Part shown: piece after piece, positions 1-10,862 of the stretch
Layout: every line of letters starts with the position of its first letter
How positions within the stretch are numbered: position 1 is the first letter of the stretch
Assembly: GCA_963921195.1 (NCBI GenBank)
Contig: OY992539.1
Coordinates: 95,860,964 to 95,924,963, forward strand
Source of the DNA: Pegoplata infirma
Taxonomy: Eukaryota; Arthropoda; Insecta; Diptera; Anthomyiidae
Direction of reading: 5' to 3'
Length of the DNA: 64,000 nucleotides
Translations under genes and position numbers: made by a program
Notes under the pieces: model-generated
The model's input: the letters and a program-made list of their open reading frames with translations, nothing else
Databases searched by the model: none
What the model was told of the DNA's origin: nothing

Positions 1-2106
1 TCCGAGACATTTTTTCTATAGAAAAATTCTTAGATTCTGAGACATTTTTTCTATAGAAAAATTCTCAGATTCTGAGACATTTTTTCTATAGAAAAATTCT
101 CAGATTCTGCGATATTTTATCTATAGAAAATTTCTCAGATTTTTCCTATAGAAAAAGTCTCAGATTCTGAGACATTTTTCCTATAGAAAAAGTCTCAGAT
201 TCTGAGACATTTTTCCTATAGAAAAAGTCTTAGATTCTGAGACATTTTTCCTATAGAAAAAGTCTCAGATTCTGAGACAAAGAAAAAGTCTCAGATTCTG
301 AGACATTTTTCCTATAGAAAAAGTCTCATATTCTTAGACATTTTTCCTATAGAAAAAGTTTCAGATTCTGAGACATTTTTCCTATAGAAAAAGTCTCAGA
401 TTCTGAGACATTTTTCCTATAGAAAAAGTCTCAGATTCTGAGACATTTTTCCTATAGAAAAAGTCTCAGATTCAGAGATATTTTTTCTATAGAAAAAGTC
501 TCAGATTCTGAGACATTTTTCCTATAGAAAAAGTCTCATATTCTTAAACATTTTTCCTATAGAAAAGGTCTCAGATTCTCAGACATTTTTCCTATAGAAA
601 AAGTTTCAGATTCTGAGACATTTTTCCTATAAAAAAAGTCTCAGATTCTGAGACATTTTTCCTATAGAAAAAGTCTCAGATTCTGAGACATTTTTCCTAT
701 AGAAAAAGTATCAGATTCTGAGACATTTTTCCTATAGAAAAAGTATCAGATTCTGAGACATTTTTCCTATAGAAAAAGTATTAGATTCTGAGACATTTTT
801 CCTATAGAAAAAGTCTCAGATTCTGAGACATTTTTCCTATAAAAAAAAGTCTCAGATTCTGAGACATTTTTTCTATAGAAAAACTCTCAGATTCTGGAAT
901 ATTTTTCCTACAGAAAAAGTCTCAGATTCTGGGACATTTTTCCTTTAGAAAAAGTCTCAGATTCAGAGACATTTTTCCTACAGAAAAAGTCTTTGATTCT
1001 GAGATATTTTTCTTAAAGAAAAAGTCTCAGATTCTGAGACTTTTTTCCTATAGAAGAAGTCTCAGATTCTGAGACATTTTGCCTATAGAAAAAGCCTCAG
1101 ATTCTGAAACATTATTCCTATAGAAAAAGTCTCAGATTCTGAAACATTTTTCCTATAGTAAAAGGCTTACAATTATATTCGGAGACAGCTCCCCGATTCT
1201 GAGACAATTTTGAAAAGTTTCAGACATTTTTCCTACAAAAAAGTCTCAGATTCTGAGACATTTTTCCTATAGAAAAAGTCTCAGATTCTGAAACATTTTG
1301 CCAATAGAAAAAGTCTCAGATTCTGAGACATTTTTCCTATAGAAAAAGTCTTAGATTTTAAGACCTTTTTTCGATAGAAAATTTTTAGATTCTGAGACCT
1401 TTTTTCTATACAAATAGTTTCAGATTTTGAGACATTTTTCATTGAGACATTTCTTATAGAAAAAGTCTCAGATTCTGAGACATTTTTCTTATAGAAAAAG
1501 TCTCAGATTCTGAGACATTTTTCTTATAGAAAAAGTCTCAGATTCTGAGACATTTTTCTTATAGAAAAAGTCTCAGATTCTGAGACATTTTTCTTATAGA
1601 AAAAGTCTCAGATTCTGAGACATTTTTCTTATAGAAAAAGTCTATGATTCTAAGACATTTTTCCTACAGAAAAAATCACAGATTTTCAGACATTTTTCCT
1701 ATGGAGAAAGTCTCAGATTCTGATACAATTTTCCTATAGAAAAAAATCTCAGATTCTGAGACATTTCTCCTGCAGAAAAAATTCTCAAATTAGGAGAAAT
1801 TTTTTCTATCTCAGATCTAAAAATATTTTTCCTTTGGAAATGTCTCTCTGAGACATTTTTTCTACATAAAAAGTCTCAGATTCTGAGAAATTTTTCCTAC
1901 AGAAAAATTATCAGATTCTGAGCAAGTTTTTCTACAGAAGAATTCTCTTATTCTAAGAAATTTTTTTTATAAAAAAAGGTGTAGAATCTGAGAATTCGAA
2001 AAATGTCTCAGAATCTTAGAATTTTACCTATAGAAAAAGCCTCAGATTCTCAGACATTTCGCTATGGAAAAATTCTGATATTCAGTGATATTTTTCTATA
2101 GAAAAT
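1..2106. repeat. 35-bp satellite array, about 60 copies
   Basis: A head-to-tail array runs from the left edge of the window, so its true start is not seen. Neighbouring copies are spaced 35 bp (for example, the same motif recurs at 301, 336 and 371). Each unit carries two palindromes: GTCTCAG-ATT-CTGAGAC and a near-perfect TTTTCTATAGAAAA. Units are almost identical from about 130 to 900 and from 1440 to 1640, and more diverged from 1680 to 2106, as expected when unequal exchange homogenises the middle of an array. No coding potential is seen. Confidence 0.95.
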
Positions 2107-2955
2107 TTGAAAACATCAACACAATTTTTAATTCAAACATCTAACCTCTCAAATTTGGTCTTAATACAGATAGATATTCAATAAAGAGTTATATTTTCCA
2201 CCTTATTTGGAATGTTGATATGCATCTTTTGTTTAGATCAATAGGAAAATCAGCACGAATGAACTTTTGATGGTGAGCGTTTTCTGCAAAAAAAAAATCA
2301 ATCATTATTTAAAATAGTATTTTTTTGCGCAGATTTTAACATACTTACATTTTATGGTATATTGTACTTTTTGATTCATATTTATTTGATTTTTTTAAAT
2401 TAGTATCTTTATAAAATTTGTTTTTAAATATTTGGTAGAAAATTATAGTATATATTATTTTTTTATGACGTTTTAATAATTTAAAAGAGTTTTTTTAGAA
2501 GCAACATACAATTAGTTGCAGTAACTTTAATAAAAAATTAAAAAATGATTGTATGTACCAAAACTTATAATTCGAAGATAGTATTACATTAAAATTTTAA
2601 ATTTCAAAGGTATTTTGAATTTTTCAAAATTTTAAACAATTTACTCCAAGTATCAGTTGCTGTAACTGAATATTCTGTGCTTGTTATTAAAAATGTATTG
2701 CATTAAAAAACAAAATATTAATGAATAGTTCGGGCTATTATGAACGTTTTTGAAGTAATATTTTTTTCAAATTAATAGATGCAACCAATATTTTTTGAAA
2801 ATGTAATTGTTTTTTGATAATTTGTTCAGATATTTGGTACAACATTTGTTTTTTAAATCATGGTAACTAAATTTAAATAGTTATAACTAAAACTTATATT
2901 CTGAAACTAAATTTGAGGAGTTTTAACTGAATTCCAAATGATTTTTTCCCTGTGT
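2107..2955. other. AT-rich spacer, nothing recognised
   Basis: About 850 bp of AT-rich DNA between the satellite array and degraded satellite copies at 2956-3055. Since satellite-like sequence lies on both sides, this may be an insertion into the array, but I found no convincing terminal repeats. Confidence 0.5.
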
Positions 2956-3055
2956 GTATAGAAAAATTCTCAATTGTTTCCCATAGAAAAGTTCTAAGTT
3001 TTTTCCAATAGAAAAATTCCCTAATATTCCGATATAGTTTTTCTTTAGAAAAATA
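2956..3055. repeat. Degraded copies of the 35-bp satellite
   Basis: Three or four diverged units keep the TATAGAAAAATTCT-type core spaced roughly 30-35 bp apart. They are separated from the main array by about 850 bp. Confidence 0.6.
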
Positions 3056-3058
3056 TTA

Positions 3059-3661
3059 CGCACAGAAAAAAATATGGAGGAAACAAATTTGAGTAATCAC
3101 TTGTTTAATTTTTTAAAAAAAATTTGAGTAATTTTTTAATTGACGCAATTAAAAATTTACTCAAAAATTGAAAATAAAATTTGAGTAAATAATTTAATAC
3201 AAATTTAATATTTTTTTTTATTTATTTTTTTTTCTCTTGGTGTTTTGAATTCTCATTTAGTTTATTGTTTTTTGTATATGTATATGAAAGTTTGAAATCA
3301 TCTTTATAAAATTTTACTTTGTCTTGAAGACATAAGTATATTTGGTAAAGTTTGTAAAAGCAATTTTTTTGGAAAAAAATTTAGAAACTTTTTAAACTTT
3401 TTAAAAAAATAATTTGATACATTTTGAGTAAATTTTTACTTGACACAATTAAAAAGTTACTTAAAAATATTAAAAAATTTTAAGTAAAGATTTAATTGTG
3501 TGAATTAATAATTTACTCAAATTTTTTATTAAGCATTTAATAATTTTTTATTAAAAGTTTACTCAATACTATTAAATCGTTTACTGGTGGAAAATTGAGT
3601 AATTTTTTACTCAATAGTATTAAAAATTTACTCAAAATTTTTTTTTATTTTTTTCTGTGCG
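3059..3661. mobile_element. MITE with CGCACAGAAAAAA terminal inverted repeats
   Basis: A 603-bp non-coding element. CGCACAGAAAAAA at 3059-3071 is matched by its reverse complement at 3649-3661. The interior repeats TTGAGTAAATTTTTA-like and complementary ACTCAAA motifs, so it can fold on itself. No clear target-site duplication was found; the superfamily is unknown. Confidence 0.65.
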
Positions 3662-3941
3662 ACCTTTTTTGTAATTTTGCAAGATTTTTACCAGTAAAAT
3701 TGTAAATTTACAAATGGCAAAATAAAACTTACAAAAAATGTTCGTAAATTTACTAGATTTTTTTTTTGTAAAAAAAATGTTGGAAATTTGTAAAACTACA
3801 AGAAAAATTATAATATTACAAAAAAAAAATTAAATTTCGATCGAAAATTATTTGTTAAAAAACAAGGAAAACTGTCAAATATTGGTAAAACGGGATTACG
3901 AGACTTTTTCTAGTAATTTGACTAGGTTTTTTTTTAGTGTA
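3662..3941. mobile_element. Fragment of GTAAA/TTTAC-rich CACTC-type MITE
   Basis: Dense in GTAAATTTAC-type palindromes and ending in a TTTTTTTTTAGTGTA motif, as in the larger copies at 10878-12684 and 15997-16701. The left end is missing. Confidence 0.5.
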
Positions 3942-4860
3942 CTGTTATATTAAATTGCTTTTTACCTAAGTCGTATTAAATAAGCTAAAAAAATCTTATA
4001 AATCTACTTTTGAGCTAAATAACGTTAAGAAATGTCGTCAGTAAAATTTGATGGCGGTTCTTTTCTTAGAACATATTAAAACTCTATTTCCCATTTTTAG
4101 TGGTCATTTTTATCCTTTTTTTAAATACCTTCATAGAGCACCACTAAAACGTGCCTTTAAGGGGTTAATATGTTCTACAAATATTTTCGGCATCAAATTT
4201 GTTAAAGGCCAAAAGTTCGTGCGAAAAGTGCAGAATGCTTTAAAAAGTAAATAAATAAAGTGTTTTGGTGATATATAATTTAACTAGTTACACTGTGGAA
4301 CAAATTCAGGTTAGCAAAAGTTAGGTCGATTCTGAGAGTAAGGGATGAAAATAGAGGCTAAATTAGAAGACCTGTTTCGCGGCGTTTGTTTATGTTAGTT
4401 CGAATTTTTTTAAATCGACCTTCGAACTTTGCAGTCAAATGCCGATTTTCAGCATATTGTTTATATGGTTTTTTGGGTATAACTCGTCGACTAATTGATA
4501 TTTTTTAATCTGTAAAAGCCAAATCATTGATAAAAATGGTGATTTTTGAAATGTTTGTATGGGGAACCCCCCAGGGGAGTTCCAGGGGGTGTGCCACTGG
4601 CATGGGTGGATCGGCCCTCCAAAGTTAGTGGGGGTCGGTCATACATTTGGACTCGATTGGGGTACTCTAAATTGGTCAAAGTGGGATTTTTCAAAACTTG
4701 ACCCTACGGGACAAAAGTCAACAGTTGGGGGGTAGTAGAATTCGTTTAAGAGGTATGGTTCCTTTGGCAAAGTTTCTTATTTTGATCCCTAGAATACGAT
4801 TTTCACTGAGCCATGGGCGATTATAAAATCGACCTGCCCTAATGGTCATATATCTTTATA
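3942..4860. other. Unclassified intronic sequence
   Basis: No supported gene. The only reading frame, 4048-4254 (+), is 68 codons with no recognisable domain. GTCGATT-type motifs face each other near 4325 and 4835, which may be the ends of an old inverted-repeat element, but the match is too short to rely on. Confidence 0.4.
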
Positions 4861-6515
4861 CAGCTGCGGTCAAAAAAATAGCACCAGGATAAATCAAAAT
4901 TTTCTTCGCTGTTTTTTTTTAACAATTTAAACTTATGTCACTGAAAACGTGTCATAAGTTACTTACAAGAGTGTGAAACAATATTACATAACAAAAGGCT
5001 AATTTGGTTTTTTATTTCATTAAAAATTTTCAGAGTTTTTAAAAAAACTTCAAAAACACTCAGTCAAAAAAATAGCACCACAGTACTTTTTGTATTAAAA
5101 TTAAATTCTTAAGTTTGAAAAACGAATGGATTATGAATTCAGTATTGTTGTAATATCATTAAATATTAAAAAAAAATTGTCGAGTGCTCATTGTTGACAA
5201 TTACCTCTGTACAACGTTATTGTGCCGAATTCACGAGATTTTGGGATCTTTAATTCGAAATTGTGTTCCAGATTTGCTGAACAGCCACCCAAAGGGCTTC
5301 ATTACAAGTTGGTTGTATTCGAGACACTCTCTTCTCTATATCTGTCCATTAACTATCGATTTGATCTAGGTCTGGGGATTGACCAGGCCATTCCATCACG
5401 TTTACTTTATTGTCCAGAACCAATTTTTTGTCAATTTCCCGTCATGCTTTGGGTAATTGACGTGCTAAAAGACCTAAATTAGTGGCATTTGCTCAGAAAC
5501 TTATGGTAACATTACTTTCTGGAGGATATAAACGTTAAGTGTATATCCACGATTGTCCTAGTCCAATATGTGAGCCATGGTCCAATATATGAACCCCACT
5601 CCACAGTAGGAAAATATCTCCCACACCATAAGCACATTTTAAGTTATTTTTATTTCGAGTTTTGGATTGAAATCCGAGTTATAGGGTCTTCTGACATAGG
5701 TATGTAATCCCATGTCTCCAAATAAAACAACAATGGATTCATCTGTCCATAGAACATTGATCCACTTTTAAGCTGGTCATTCTGAGTTACTGTTAGCAAA
5801 CTTCAAACGACTTGCAGCATGCTTAAGTGAGAGTAGGGGCACTTTTTCGAATCTACAAGCGTTAATGTTGTTGTTTTGTAATCTTCGACGAACATTTTCA
5901 GCATTTGCTGTCCTTTTTTAGCTCTAGAGCTGCCGTAAATGGGGCCTTCTTCCATTGTCTTTACAAACATCTAACCACTTATGGTGACAAACGTCGCTTG
6001 TGACTAAGTTTTTCAAGCTCTAAAGTTAATTTTGTTAAAATTTTAATCATTTTATAAGCGCATCCAACTAATTTTACTGTTTCAGAATATGGTTTATGTT
6101 CAGAAATTATATTTTTTACAAAAGCACGTTTTTGAGGAGTGTAATGTTTTCCAAGTCGAATTTTTATGAAAATAAACATCAAATTTTGTAATGAATTAAT
6201 TTTTTTGTAAATAAAAACTATCTTCCTTTAGTATTTAACACTTTTATTTTAATAATTTAAACAATATAAATTTTTTTAATAAAATTTTGTCATTCGGTGC
6301 TATTTTATTGACTGCACTGATTCAGAGTTTTTTTAAATTATCGATCATTATAAAAGAACCGTCCACAATTTTTGGAAAAAGTAAAAACATTTAAGGGGTA
6401 TATACTTAGTATAAGAGTATTACATATTTACTTTAAACGAATACACACATAATATTTTGTTTTAATTGGATGAATAGAGATTTTGTCATTGGTGCTATTT
6501 TTTTGACCGGCACTG
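4861..6515 (-). mobile_element. Tc1-like transposon, IR/DR type, decayed
   Basis: A 1655-bp element, a usual size for Tc1-like transposons, flanked by TA at 4859-4860 and 6516-6517. The outer ends are CAG(C/T)G-C-GGTCAAAAAAATAGCACC (4861-4885) and the complementary motif at 6491-6515. A second, inner copy of GTCAAAAAAATAGCACCA sits at 5061-5080 and its partner at 6296-6314. The outer-inner distance is about 194 bp on both sides. This double-repeat layout is the IR/DR arrangement known in some Tc1-like families. The internal transposase, on the minus strand, is broken. Confidence 0.9.
5184..5960 (-). pseudogene. Tc1-like transposase remnant (DD34E type)
   Basis: Read on the minus strand, 5371-5400 encodes VMEWPGQSPD followed by LDQID, matching the family's MEWP.QSPDLNPIE block. 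The catalytic glutamate of NPIE is replaced by Asp, and a stop follows two codons later. Just upstream, 5418-5460 reads NYPKHDGKLTKNW, corresponding to the DPKH block with the catalytic Asp replaced by Tyr, again with a stop and frameshift between the blocks. A WTDES-like block lies near 5735-5760. The family transposase is about 340 residues; here no frame exceeds about 86. It is a dead copy inside the 4861-6515 element. Confidence 0.8.
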
Positions 6516-6594
6516 TATATGTAGTCATATATCCTCGTATATGTTTCCATATACGAACATTTTTCACCGGGATTAAAAAAAAAATTGTACACTC

Positions 6595-7925
6595 AAAAAA
6601 AAATTGTTTTTTTACAAAAATGACAATATTTTGTGTACATTAGGGTTAGTACTTTTTGCATTTTTTGCAAATATGCAACCTCCATCCTCGGAATCGTGTA
6701 GGGTATGGAAAATAACTAAAAACTGTTAGTTTAGTTTTTCGCGATCGTGAAAAAACTTCACGCACCAAATGCATTGAAGTTTTGTATATACGATTTTTTT
6801 ATTTTTTTTATTAAAGTTTCACTTTTCTCTTAATAACCAAGTTTTTGTTGTTCGCTGCTTACAAAACCGTTACCCACAATTTTGGAGATGAAAGTTTGAC
6901 CAATTCGCGCTAGTATTGTATTTTTCTGCAAAAAAAAAATGTCACTTAAGTGTAAGCAAATTAACTGCTTAAGTATGATTTTTGTAATTTTCTTACAGAA
7001 CTTTCAATAATACAAAATCATTTCCACCATGAAAATGGACCAAATTGTGATTTTATTGGTTAATTTGTGAAAAAAATTTTTATCAGACTGTTTTTAATGG
7101 TTTGTTCCAAGCTAATTAGTAAAATATTAGCAAAAATCGCGAAATGACGAACTTTTCTTTTCAAAATAGTGGAATTGGTCTAGTTTTCATTCCAAATGCG
7201 TAGAAAACGATTTAATAATGAAGATTAAATAAGAAAATTGCAAAAAAAACTTTATTTGGAGTAAAAAAACTTAATTTATGTAAAATATTTTAATCGCTAA
7301 AAAAATCACTTATATCGCGAATTATCGAAACTTCGTAACAAAATGGTGTGAAACACATTTGTATGTAGGATTATAATAAAAAACAACAAAAATTTTAGTT
7401 AGTTATCACTTTTATTAATTTAAAAAAAAAATTGTTTACATAAAACTTCAATGCGTTTGGTGCGTGAACTTTTTTCACGATCGGGAAAAATCATAAGCAT
7501 ATTTCTTAGTATTTTTCCATGCCCTACATGATTCCGTGAATGGAGGATGTCGTAAAAAAAAAGTCATAACCCTAGTGTACATACGTACGTCCATTCACTC
7601 AGAAATATTTTTACAGTAAAAAAACATTGCACTCGAAAAAAAATTTTACACTCAAAAAAAAATTAGTAATGTTTCTTTTCTTTTTTTAAATGACAAAAAA
7701 AGAGTTTTTGTCTTTTTTTACAAAAATTACAATATTTTGTGTACATACGAACGTCCATTCACTCAGAAATATTTTTACAGTAAAAAAGCATTGCACTCGA
7801 AAAAAATTTTACACTCAAAAAAAATTAGTAATTTTTTTTTTTTTAATGACAAAAAAAGAGTTTTTTTACTCAAAATAAAATATTTCAAATCAAAATTGTT
7901 AATTTTTTCACGTTAAAAAATGTAC
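6595..7925. repeat. Duplicated ~150-bp module split by a hAT-type MITE
   Basis: A module containing ACAAAAATGACAATATTTTG, TCCATTCACTCAGAAATATT, TTTTACAGTAAAAAA, CACTCGAAAAAAA and a final ACAAAAAAAGAGTTTTT occurs twice (6595-6640 continuing at 7575-7705, and 7706-7870). A third shortened copy is at 15180-15345. Short reading frames here are low-complexity Lys/Phe strings and are not genes. Confidence 0.7.
6641..7574. mobile_element. hAT-type foldback MITE (8-bp TSD GTGTACAT)
   Basis: A 934-bp element starting TAGGGTTA and ending TAACCCTA, flanked by identical GTGTACAT at 6633-6640 and 7575-7582. Inverted arms of about 140 bp (6641-6790 against 7437-7574) include CGATCGTGAAAAA-like and GCACCAAA(T/C)GCATTGAAGT blocks. 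Eight-base duplications are the hallmark of the hAT superfamily. The interior has no open frame, so it would need a transposase in trans. Confidence 0.88.
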
Positions 7926-8150
7926 TACACTCAAAAAAATACGTTAGTAGATTTACTAGTTGATTTAGTAGATTTACTAGTTGAGATTAGCATGTTAGCA
8001 AAAAATTCTTGTAAACTTCATTTAGCACATTAGCAATTTTAAACAAACTTTGAACTAATTTCTTTTGCTAAATTTGAAATTGAGTTGACAACATTTTTAC
8101 AAGATTTTTTGCTAACATTAGCAAAAATAAATGGTAATTTTTTTTTTTAT
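7926..8150. mobile_element. TTAGCAAAA-rich MITE end
   Basis: Begins TACACTCAAAAAAAT and contains repeated TTAGCAAA / TTTGCTAA motifs. The same motifs and the opposite terminus (TTTGAGTGTA) occur at 17156-17316, so these look like two ends of one family. The right end of this copy is not clear. Confidence 0.5.
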
Positions 8151-8187
8151 TTTCAGAAAACTTAAAATGGCGCTATCTCGGAAACTA

Positions 8188-8789
8188 ACAAGGGAAGTCT
8201 CCCTAGTGTCACCCGCGGATCTTTATGGAATTGGTTTTATTTTGTAGAGCAGAAAAAATAAAGGGACACGTATTTTTGTTTAGCGGCCCAAATTCATATT
8301 TAGGGGGTAAAAATGAGGGGGGAAGACAATGCCATTTTTCAGTTTTTTTTGTTTATCTCCTATATTATACAAAGAAACCTAGCCATATTACATACCAAAT
8401 GAAAGGTCTTTGGAAAACCTATCTACGTGTGCTAAGAACGTGTCCAAACATGCACAACTTTTCGTTACATTGAGTAAAATACCACAATTTTAGGACATTT
8501 TTGTTAATAAGTCGAAAAATATTAACTTCATCGGCCCGTTGTTAGCACCACGAGATAGGTATTTTTAATACCTTTAATCTGATATCACACATGCCTATAT
8601 TGATTTGGTTTAAATAGGCGTAAACCGTAAAAAACTGAAAAAGGTAAATTTTCCCCCATACAAATTGACCCCCCCTAAAAATGAGTTTGGGCCGCTATAA
8701 AAAAATACGTGTCGAATTAATTTTCGTTCTTAACAAGATATTCAAATTTCATGAAGATCGGAGGGTGACACCAGGGAGACTTCCCTTGT
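8188..8789. mobile_element. Foldback element, ACAAGGGAAGT ends
   Basis: A 602-bp inverted-repeat element. ACAAGGGAAGTCTCCCT at 8188-8204 pairs with AGGGAGACTTCCCTTGT at 8773-8789. The arms extend at least 170 bp, including an ACACGTATTTTT block and an AGCGGCCCAAA(T/C)TCAT block on both sides. The 82-residue frame at 8225-8473 lies across the arm and is not a gene. No target duplication is evident. Confidence 0.85.
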
Positions 8790-9241
8790 AAGCCAGATAG
8801 AGCAAAATAGAGGGCATTTTTGGTTCTTAGAATCTCCATACTCTCGCGGGTCCTCTTCACATGTGTGGACCCTAATGGGACCTAACTTTGGATCCACAAA
8901 AGTCAGCATTCCCGAAAATTTTAAAATGCTCAGATCTTGGTAAATATTGCCGACACAACAAAAAGTCCAAAAGAATTTTTGTAGCTCTCAATACGTAGAA
9001 CAAGACCGCAAAATAACCAAAAGCTATCCGAGTAATATTTTTGAAGTTATCGAGTTTTTTAATTCTCAAGACCCCAGTGTTCCCCCAAAATCACGTATCT
9101 CAAAAACTAAGCAAGGTAGAGCGAAACGGACACAAATTTTGGATCAAAAACTATGACTATTTTTAAGGCACCCAACTAGGTCTATGCCCATCGGGGTCTG
9201 GACCTATTGGGTCCGAACCCAATGGGGTCCTCAAATGTGTA
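8790..9241. other. Unclassified, imperfect GGACC palindromes
   Basis: GGTCCTCTTCACATGTGTGG near 8849 partly mirrors the GGGTCCTCAAATGTGT-like sequence near 9225, so an old foldback element is possible. Short overlapping frames on both strands have no recognisable domain. Confidence 0.4.
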
Positions 9242-10196
9242 CACTCAAAAAAAAAGTTTGTAAAATGACATAAAATCCCCGTGATTTTACGGGGAAGATT
9301 TTGTAAAATATGTACTAGCAAGAATCCCCGTAATGTTACGGGTATAATTTGTAAATTGATTTAACAAAAAAATTACGGGGAGAAAGTGTAAATTTACAAT
9401 TTTTTTTGTAAAATATTATTGTTGACTTACAAAAAAAGTTGTAAATTTACGAAATAAAGTAGAAAATCAAAAAATAAAATTGTAAATTTACAAATTGTTT
9501 GGTTTAACTACAGTTTTTTATGGCAAAAAACTTGTATATTTACAGTAAAAAGTGGTAAATTTACTATTTTTATTGTTAATATCAAAGAGTATAAGAAAGA
9601 GATGCAGTCAAAAAGATTTATAAATTTACAGCGAATCGAAAATCTTTTGAGCAGCACACTTCGCCCTTGCTTTGTTCATTTTCGTAAATTTCACTAATAC
9701 ATTCTTATATTTAAAGAAGAATCGCAGAAAAAACACTAACACTGTCGCAGTTTTTATTGTGTAAATGAAAATAACAAAACAGAATAGGAAGTGTGCTGCT
9801 GAAATTATTTTCACTTGTTAAAAGTCGGAGGGCTTGTTGTTGTTAAAATTGAGCGACTGATACCCTTTGGTAAATATACCATTTTTTCTTATTTTTTTGC
9901 CGTAAAAACAGTAGTTTAACCAAATAATTTGTAAATTTACAATATTGTTTTTGTATTTTCTACTTCATTTTTGTAGAATTACTACTTTTTCTGTAAGTAT
10001 ACAATTTTGTTTTCTAAACTTTCATATTTGTTTTGTAAATTTACAAAAAATTTGGTATATTTACATATTGGTTTTGTTAATTTAAAGGTGTTTTCCATTG
10101 GTTCATCTTATTTTTCCTTCTTCGGCAGCTGGAGTAGCACTTTAACAACCTGAAATGATTTTTTTTTTTCACTTGAACACTGCACTTTTTTATTTT
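9242..10196. mobile_element. CACTC-type MITE, left part of a long copy
   Basis: Starts CACTCAAAAAAAAAGTTTG after TA (9240-9241). It carries two hairpins built on CCCCGTGATTTTACGGGG and CCCCGTAATGTTACGGG, then many GTAAATTTAC palindromes. It is closely related to 10878-11730 but lacks the right end; a mini-me element starts where it stops. Confidence 0.75.
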
Positions 10197-10862
10197 TTAT
10201 ACCCTCCACTTAGTGATAGAGGGTATATATAAGTTTGTCATTCCGTTTGTAACTCATCGAAATATCGGTCTGGGACCCCATAAAGTATATATATTCATGA
10301 TGCCTGATCGATTTTAAGACATTCTAGCGATGTCCGTCTGTCCGTCTGTCCGTCTGTCCGTCTGTCCGTCTGTCCGTCTGTCCGTCTGTCCGTCTGTCCG
10401 TCTGTCTGTCTGTCTGTGGAAAATGCTCTCGCGGACAAAATATTGCACAGAGATGACTGAAACTTATCATATATATTGAAAGTACTCCCGAGAAGTTTGG
10501 TATTGCATTTGAGCGATATCGGTTCAGCGGTTCAAAAGTTATGAACGAAAATGTAAGCACACCTCAAAAATTTCAGTTATTCAACATAACCTATAAATAC
10601 AAAATGCTTTAATTCGGCTTTTGGTTGACATATGTGAACATAATTGAACACCAAATGGTATTTAAACAAGTACGAACATATTTTTTGACAAAAAAAGAAA
10701 AAAATCGCGGATTTTTTTTTTTACCAAAATTTTTTTTCGCGGAATTTTTTTTTTTTTTCAAAAGTAATTTCCTTTTAAATAAAGTTGTTTGCAATAATCT
10801 TTTTGAAATTGTGGAGGGTATCACTACATTCGGCAAGGTCGAATTTAACTTTTTTACTTGTT
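10197..10862 (+). mobile_element. mini-me-type element, copy 1
   Basis: A 666-bp element from TATACCCTCCACTTAG to TTTTTTACTTGTT. In order it contains TTTGTCATTCCGTTTGTAAC, a TATATATATTCATGA stretch, a (GTCY)n microsatellite at 10332-10417, and a terminal ATTCGGCAAGGTCGAATTTA hairpin. A (TA)n proto-microsatellite plus (GTCY)n is the described signature of dipteran mini-me elements, now usually grouped with non-autonomous Helitron relatives. Predicted frames are translations of the microsatellite. Confidence 0.85.
10332..10417. repeat. (GTCY)n microsatellite
   Basis: Alternating GTCC and GTCT tetranucleotides in mini-me copy 1. Confidence 0.95.

Noticed and set aside
1..2106. Possible CRISPR array
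   Set aside because: The 35-bp units are contiguous tandem copies with no unique spacers, and the DNA is from an animal.
5184..5482. Plus-strand frames of 61 and 86 codons
   Set aside because: They are the antisense of the Tc1-like transposase remnant.
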